Positions 13,699 to 17,685 of a stretch of 17,685 bases of DNA are shown in pieces. The stretch is from contig CAJTQL010000017.1 in the NCBI GenBank assembly GCA_910578285.1, forward strand, positions 1-17,685, written 5' to 3'. The notes beneath the pieces are model-generated. The model saw only the letters and a list, made by a program, of their open reading frames with translations. It searched no databases and was not told the origin of the DNA. The stretch is from an uncultured Helicobacteraceae bacterium (GTDB lineage Bacteria; Campylobacterota; Campylobacteria; Campylobacterales; Helicobacteraceae). A program made the position numbers and the translations under genes. Position 1 is the stretch's first letter; every line of letters starts with the position of its first letter.

Positions 13699-15603
13699 AT
13701 GGGCATTACAGACGAATTTCAAAAGAAACCTCAAGGAGAGTTGATAGAGGCAAAAACAAAATTTTTTGAGGAAATTAAGAAAGATAAAAATTTTGTTGGG
13801 AGTTTGTATGATTTGGACTACGAAGAAGCCAAAATCTTAGTCAATGATTTTGATAAGAATGCTATCAAAGGTTTGCCTCACGGCTGTTTATTGGTTGCAA
13901 TTTATAATAATGAATTAAGACAAAATCAAACAGAGGCTATTTTACTTAGAGTGATTGGCGTTTGTGAAATTCCACAAAAGAAAGAGATTATCCAAAGTAT
14001 GACAGATTCTTATATTTCAAAAAAAGAAAATAGAGCAAACACAGACCCAGATATTTATACAAAATATTTTTATCAATTTTCGGGCTTATCTTGTAGGGTT
14101 CTAGGGACATTCTTTTTAGATAAAGATAAAAAATTAATCTTTGGAACAGATATAGAAAATTTCTTAGGAGCGCATAATTATAGAGTGTATAAGCCTCAAA
14201 AACAGCAGCTACAAATCATTGTAAATGAGAATACAGAATCTAGCAATAACGAAACACAAGAAAAGATAGGAATCCTAAGATATGCTTCTAGCCAATCTTA
14301 TGATGAAGATAAAAACTATGCTCCAGATGTTTTCTTAAGGACAAATGATATAGTTGCAAGACGCACAGCCTTTTTTGGAATGACAAGAACAGGTAAGTCT
14401 AATACAATCAAGATTATTATCAGTGCTATTGAAAATCTTAATACAAAACAAGAGAGAAAAATAGGGCAAATTATTTTTGATGTTAATGGTGAATACACCT
14501 TTAGCAATAGACAAGATGAAGGCTCAATCTATGATAGATTTAAACAAAGAGTCATTCGCTTTAGTACTTCGCTTAAAAAATCCCAACAACACCCAGATGT
14601 TAGAGCAGTGCAGTATAATTTTTATAATGATGAAACTTTGGAAGAATCCTTTAACTTGCTGTGTGATGAGTTATTGCTTATTAAAACGGCTGATTATTTT
14701 AAAGATTTTAGAAGTATTGATATAGTATTAGAAAGTGAGGACAGAGAGGAACAATCAGCTATTAATAGAAAGCGAGCAATTTATAAATGTATTTTAAAAC
14801 GAGCAGGATTTGAACAAAAAGATGATTACAAACTCAAATTTTATCGCTTTACGCTTGAGGATAAAAATGAAGATAAAATGGATAAGGAAAGAAATAAACC
14901 ACACGAAGGCATATCCATTAAAGATGCGTGTAAATATTTTGATAATGTGGATTTATCAAAAACAAGTAAAAAATATCAAGATGATAAACAATATGCAGCG
15001 TTGTTAAAAGTTTTTCAAGCTAAAAGCGTAAGTGGATATAAAGCTTTAATGGATTTAAAGTCCTTACATTCTCTTGAAGGAGGTAATGACTATAAAAAAG
15101 ATATAGATGCTGCATTGCGCGAAGGAAAAATTATTTTAGTAGATTTATCCACTGCTTCAACCGAAACCCAGCAAAAATATATTGATAGGCTTTGCTCCCA
15201 TATATTTGCCAAATCTATGGAAAAATTCACTAATGATGAAGAACCCGAATTTATCCAAATGTATTTTGAAGAAGCACATAATATTTTTCCAAAAGATGAT
15301 AAAGATTTAAAAAACATTTATAATCGTTTGGCAAAAGAGGGAGCAAAGCTTAAAATTGGCATTAGTTATTCTACTCAAGAGGTCAGCTCTATTGCTCCAA
15401 GTATTTTAAAAAATACGCAAAATTGGTTTATTTCTCATCTTAACAATAAAGATGAAATTAAAGCGTTAGAAAAGTATTATGATTTTGCTGATTTCTCTCA
15501 AAATATTATCCGCAATAGTGATGTAGGGTTTGCTAGAGTAAAAACTTATTCCAATAATTTTATTGTGCCTGTTCAGATTCAAAAATTTGAAGTAAGGGAT
15601 TAA
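13699..15603 (+). CDS. herA: HerA-family hexameric DNA translocase ATPase
   Basis: 634 residues. An N-terminal part (1 to about 190) resembles the HAS-barrel region of HerA. The ATPase core starts with Walker A GMTRTGKSNT (227-236), then IIFDVNGEY (258-266), a motif shared by HerA proteins. Walker B is FIQMYFEEAHNIF (518-530). RLAKEGAKLKIGISYSTQEVSSI (543-565) corresponds to the conserved RxGRKxGxxhhhhTQ-type segment. Between about 280 and 470 is a charged helical insertion. HerA rings pump DNA and act with NurA nuclease. AAAGGAG lies 7 bases before the ATG inside the end of the methyltransferase gene, and the nuclease gene follows after 1 base. No signal or membrane segment. Confidence 0.88.
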   Translation: MGITDEFQKKPQGELIEAKTKFFEEIKKDKNFVGSLYDLDYEEAKILVNDFDKNAIKGLPHGCLLVAIYNNELRQNQTEAILLRVIGVCEIPQKKEIIQSMTDSYISKKENRANTDPDIYTKYFYQFSGLSCRVLGTFFLDKDKKLIFGTDIENFLGAHNYRVYKPQKQQLQIIVNENTESSNNETQEKIGILRYASSQSYDEDKNYAPDVFLRTNDIVARRTAFFGMTRTGKSNTIKIIISAIENLNTKQERKIGQIIFDVNGEYTFSNRQDEGSIYDRFKQRVIRFSTSLKKSQQHPDVRAVQYNFYNDETLEESFNLLCDELLLIKTADYFKDFRSIDIVLESEDREEQSAINRKRAIYKCILKRAGFEQKDDYKLKFYRFTLEDKNEDKMDKERNKPHEGISIKDACKYFDNVDLSKTSKKYQDDKQYAALLKVFQAKSVSGYKALMDLKSLHSLEGGNDYKKDIDAALREGKIILVDLSTASTETQQKYIDRLCSHIFAKSMEKFTNDEEPEFIQMYFEEAHNIFPKDDKDLKNIYNRLAKEGAKLKIGISYSTQEVSSIAPSILKNTQNWFISHLNNKDEIKALEKYYDFADFSQNIIRNSDVGFARVKTYSNNFIVPVQIQKFEVRD

Positions 15604-15604
15604 A

Positions 15605-16999
15605 ATGGCATATTTTAATGAAAAAGCCTCCAAAATCAATCATCAATATATTATTGAGAATCCAAAGGTTAAAGATTATCTTGCAAAATGCGAAAAGATA
15701 GGACAAAATCTACCTTTGGAAGTTGATTCTCAAGCCATCACTTCACCAATATCTAACATACAAAACAAATTTTCCTCTTGCATTGAACGCGTCATCACAA
15801 TAGATGGTGGCTACCAAGAAGTAAATATCAATGATAATTTTCCCTCACAAAAACTTTGTTACTATAATATAGGTATTCTTATGTTTAGTGTTAAAGATTT
15901 AGAAGTAGTTGAAAGGCAACAAACAATTAACCCAAGCGATATAGGCAAATTAGAGAATCTTGAACGATTTAGCTTTGTGATACCCACACAAAATATTCGT
16001 TTAAAAAATGAGAATTTTATCACTACATTTAGAAAAACACTTTATGAAGAAGTTTTCCTCAAAAATTATTTAAGTGAGGGAAATGAAAAGAGTTCATTTA
16101 TCCATACAATTAAATGGCTCATTTTTAAAGAATATTTAGATTCAAATTCTAAAGGGAAAAGTTCTATAACATTTGCGTGTCCTCACTGCAAGAAAATGCA
16201 GACATTCCAAAAGCAAACCCCCAATTATTTAGATGAGCAAAATAATTTTGTAAAATGTTCAGAATGTGAAAATATCATTTACATTACAGATTGTTTTGAC
16301 TTACATACTCTCATTGATGAAATCAATGGAGCAACGCTTATAGAATCCTACATTATGAGTGCTTTTGAAATTATTTTAATGCTTTCAATGTTTCGATTCC
16401 TTTTTGAAGAAAACGCTATACAATGGCTACCAAAGATTCTTTTTATCAAAGATGGTCCTTTGGCTTTATTTAGTCGTCTTGATGATTTTGCTTTTAAAGT
16501 TGTGCGTCCATTTATACAATTTCTTTATGCAAAATCTTTGAATGAAAATATAAGCTATATTAATCTTGTAGGCTTGGATAAAAGTGGTATGTTTGTAGAA
16601 CATCTTAAAAATATAGAATCTAAAATCCCTCTAGGAAGCATTCTTTTGCCAAATTTAGATTATATGAAAAAATACATCACAGGTAACAATACTTCAGTTT
16701 TTGGAGAAAATACTTATTTTGGGATTAAGATGTTTGTAAGAAAAGAAAAAGAATTATCCTTTGTTTTAGATGTAGCGATTCCATTTGATGAAAGCATCAC
16801 ATACAAGGATTATATCAAACAACCAAAAATTGAAGATTTTCCCTCATTAAAAAATATTTTAGAAGTATTGTTTCGGCTTAAATGTGATTTATATGAAAAA
16901 TCTTTTATTCCTATTGCTATGGTTAATAAGCTCGTTTCTTTATCTAATATCCCAAGTAAAAAGATATTAACTATTTTTTCACAAGAAAAGTTATATTAA
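15605..16999 (+). CDS. nurA: NurA-family nuclease with zinc ribbon
   Basis: 464 residues. The NurA domain shows VITIDGGYQEV with the metal-binding D67 and, after a long gap, ILFIKDGPLALFSRL with D283, followed by INLVGLDKSG (319-328) and FVLDVAIPFD near residue 400. These are the acidic strands of the RNase H-like NurA fold, which forms a dimer on HerA and cuts DNA from ends. A zinc ribbon, CPHC (192-195) and CSEC (218-221), is inserted between the two catalytic strands. AAGGGA is 5 bases before the ATG, and the gap from herA is 1 base, so translation is probably coupled. NurA is inferred from motifs and herA adjacency; overall similarity is likely low. Confidence 0.8.
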   Translation: MAYFNEKASKINHQYIIENPKVKDYLAKCEKIGQNLPLEVDSQAITSPISNIQNKFSSCIERVITIDGGYQEVNINDNFPSQKLCYYNIGILMFSVKDLEVVERQQTINPSDIGKLENLERFSFVIPTQNIRLKNENFITTFRKTLYEEVFLKNYLSEGNEKSSFIHTIKWLIFKEYLDSNSKGKSSITFACPHCKKMQTFQKQTPNYLDEQNNFVKCSECENIIYITDCFDLHTLIDEINGATLIESYIMSAFEIILMLSMFRFLFEENAIQWLPKILFIKDGPLALFSRLDDFAFKVVRPFIQFLYAKSLNENISYINLVGLDKSGMFVEHLKNIESKIPLGSILLPNLDYMKKYITGNNTSVFGENTYFGIKMFVRKEKELSFVLDVAIPFDESITYKDYIKQPKIEDFPSLKNILEVLFRLKCDLYEKSFIPIAMVNKLVSLSNIPSKKILTIFSQEKLY

Positions 17000-17004
17000 T
17001 TTTG

Positions 17005-17010
17005 TATAAT
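17005..17010 (+). promoter_or_regulatory. Promoter -10 box for the TfoX-domain gene
   Basis: TTTGTATAATATT contains a consensus TATAAT, starting 6 bases after the nuclease stop codon and 30 bases before the next ATG. It indicates separate expression of the next gene from the cassette. Confidence 0.6.
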
Positions 17011-17034
17011 ATTCTGAAAACTTAAGGACTACCA

Positions 17035-17391
17035 ATGGCTACAAGTGAGAGCTTTAAGGATTTTGTACTAGAGAATCTTAAAAGCGCATTAGAGGATACA
17101 CCTTATCACTTTAGCGCTAAAAAGATGTTTGGCGAATACTGCATTTATGTGATTGATAGGGGCGAGAGTGTGCCTAAGCCTATTTTCTTGCTTTGTGATG
17201 AGATGCTCTATGTCAAGCAATTTGAGATTTTAAAGCCCCTTTTAGAATCCGCTCCGCTTGGATTTCCTTACGCGGGGGCAAAGGAATCTTATATCCTTGA
17301 TGTGGATTCTTATACGACTTTAAGAGAAGTTGTGCTTACCCTCGCTCCCACTCTGCCTATGCCAAAGCCCAAAAAGCCAAAGAAAAAGTGA
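17035..17391 (+). CDS. TfoX N-terminal domain protein
   Basis: 118 residues. The TfoX_N fold is recognisable: KKMFGEYCIYV (29-39), then IFLLCDEMLYVK (50-61), then FPYAGAKESYILD (77-89). A lysine and proline-rich tail (PKPKKPKKK) ends the protein. The family is named for the competence regulator TfoX/Sxy, but single-domain members are widespread and mostly of unknown role, so a competence function should not be assumed. AAGGA lies 6 bases before the ATG and the gene has its own -10 box. Base composition returns toward that of the core genes in its second half, so it is probably the right flank of the cassette, not a part of it. Confidence 0.85.
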   Translation: MATSESFKDFVLENLKSALEDTPYHFSAKKMFGEYCIYVIDRGESVPKPIFLLCDEMLYVKQFEILKPLLESAPLGFPYAGAKESYILDVDSYTTLREVVLTLAPTLPMPKPKKPKKK

Positions 17392-17584
17392 GATTTAAGA
17401 AATAGTAACACTGCTCCCCCATAATAAAGAGTATAAAAACATTCCTGATGAAAAATAAGGTTCTAAGGCACAAAGGGAGTGCCACCACCCACAAATCAAT
17501 CTCGCTTGAAACCCTCGCAATTTGCATAAGAGCAGCTAAGGGCTTGTTTTAAGCTTTATTTCTTGTGCTGTATTTGATATTCAC
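17392..17584. other. Intergenic stretch without a clear gene
   Basis: Contains a 5-bp hairpin GGCAC/GTGCC (17467-17483) and scattered AT-rich sequence. A minus-strand frame between about 17360 and 17548 is open and hydrophobic but has no ribosome site and runs into the TfoX gene, so I do not call it. No RNA gene is recognised. Confidence 0.5.
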
Positions 17585-17685
17585 TCACGCATTAAACCAC
17601 GCTAACCTTATGAGATATTCGCCATTATTATGATGAAAATCTGCTTTGAGTGACTTCAAAGATTCTGTATTGTATGGGCTTTGCT
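17585..17685 (-). CDS. Partial gene end, unknown protein
   Basis: Reading leftward from the window edge, a frame of 32 codons ends with TGA at 17585-17587. It reads QSPYNTESLKSLKADFHHNN followed by GEYLIRLAWFNA, a plausible soluble C terminus. The gene starts outside the window. It converges on the TfoX gene. The other two minus-strand frames have early stops. It is too short for family assignment. Confidence 0.4.
   Translation of the reverse strand, partial: QSPYNTESLKSLKADFHHNNGEYLIRLAWFNA

Noticed and set aside
17035..17391. TfoX-domain gene as a fourth cassette member or competence regulator
   Set aside because: It has its own promoter and less AT-rich DNA, and single TfoX_N proteins are not reliable evidence for competence control.
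17360..17548. Minus-strand hydrophobic open frame across the TfoX gene end
   Set aside because: No start with a ribosome site, overlaps a well-supported gene, and ends in an arbitrary stop.

Overview
The window looks like chromosomal DNA of a Helicobacter-like member of the Campylobacterota. The proteins are of the types found in that group: a two-PDZ HtrA, GatB, a thioredoxin with a CPDC active site as in H. pylori Trx2, a short KdsB beginning with the IIPAR motif, atypical 2-Cys Tpx and a BI-1 membrane protein. Promoters show strong TATAAT-type -10 boxes and no obvious -35 box. Core genes are fairly GC-rich for this group (7921-7980 is 32/60 G+C), which suggests a higher-GC Helicobacter (for example the H. 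canis type) or a close relative; the species is inferred, not shown.

Layout. Positions 1-1150 hold no convincing gene. They are a mosaic of small hairpin repeats of several families, part of which is duplicated with a period of about 260 bp. Positions 1151-5301 form a minus-strand operon: kdsB (CMP-Kdo synthetase), a Campylobacterota-type protein ending in a degenerate receiver domain, gdhA and a small outer-membrane barrel. It diverges from htrA, with opposed -10 boxes at 5328 and 5406. Positions 5444-12082 are plus-strand housekeeping genes: htrA; gatB-gpsA-NosL-like-SafE-like, with short overlaps; tpx; and the BI-1 gene followed by a thioredoxin gene.

Positions 12083-12458 are a non-coding junction. 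It carries a C10 homopolymer, a 28-bp near-perfect palindrome just upstream of a TATAAT box, a coding-like remnant, and a second strong promoter (TGCTATAAT) with a 24-codon leader ORF. From 12459 to 16999 composition drops sharply (13081-13140 is 15/60 G+C) over three tightly packed genes: a DNA amino-methyltransferase (DPFSGRGTT and TSPPY motifs), a HerA-family hexameric translocase ATPase and a NurA-family nuclease carrying a four-cysteine zinc ribbon.

This three-gene cassette is the most interesting item. Its content suggests a restriction-modification-like defence module in which the methyltransferase marks self DNA and HerA-NurA processes unmarked DNA. That role is inference; no conventional restriction enzyme is visible. 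To the right are a TfoX N-terminal-domain gene with its own promoter, a stretch with no clear gene, and a probable gene end on the minus strand that runs off the window.
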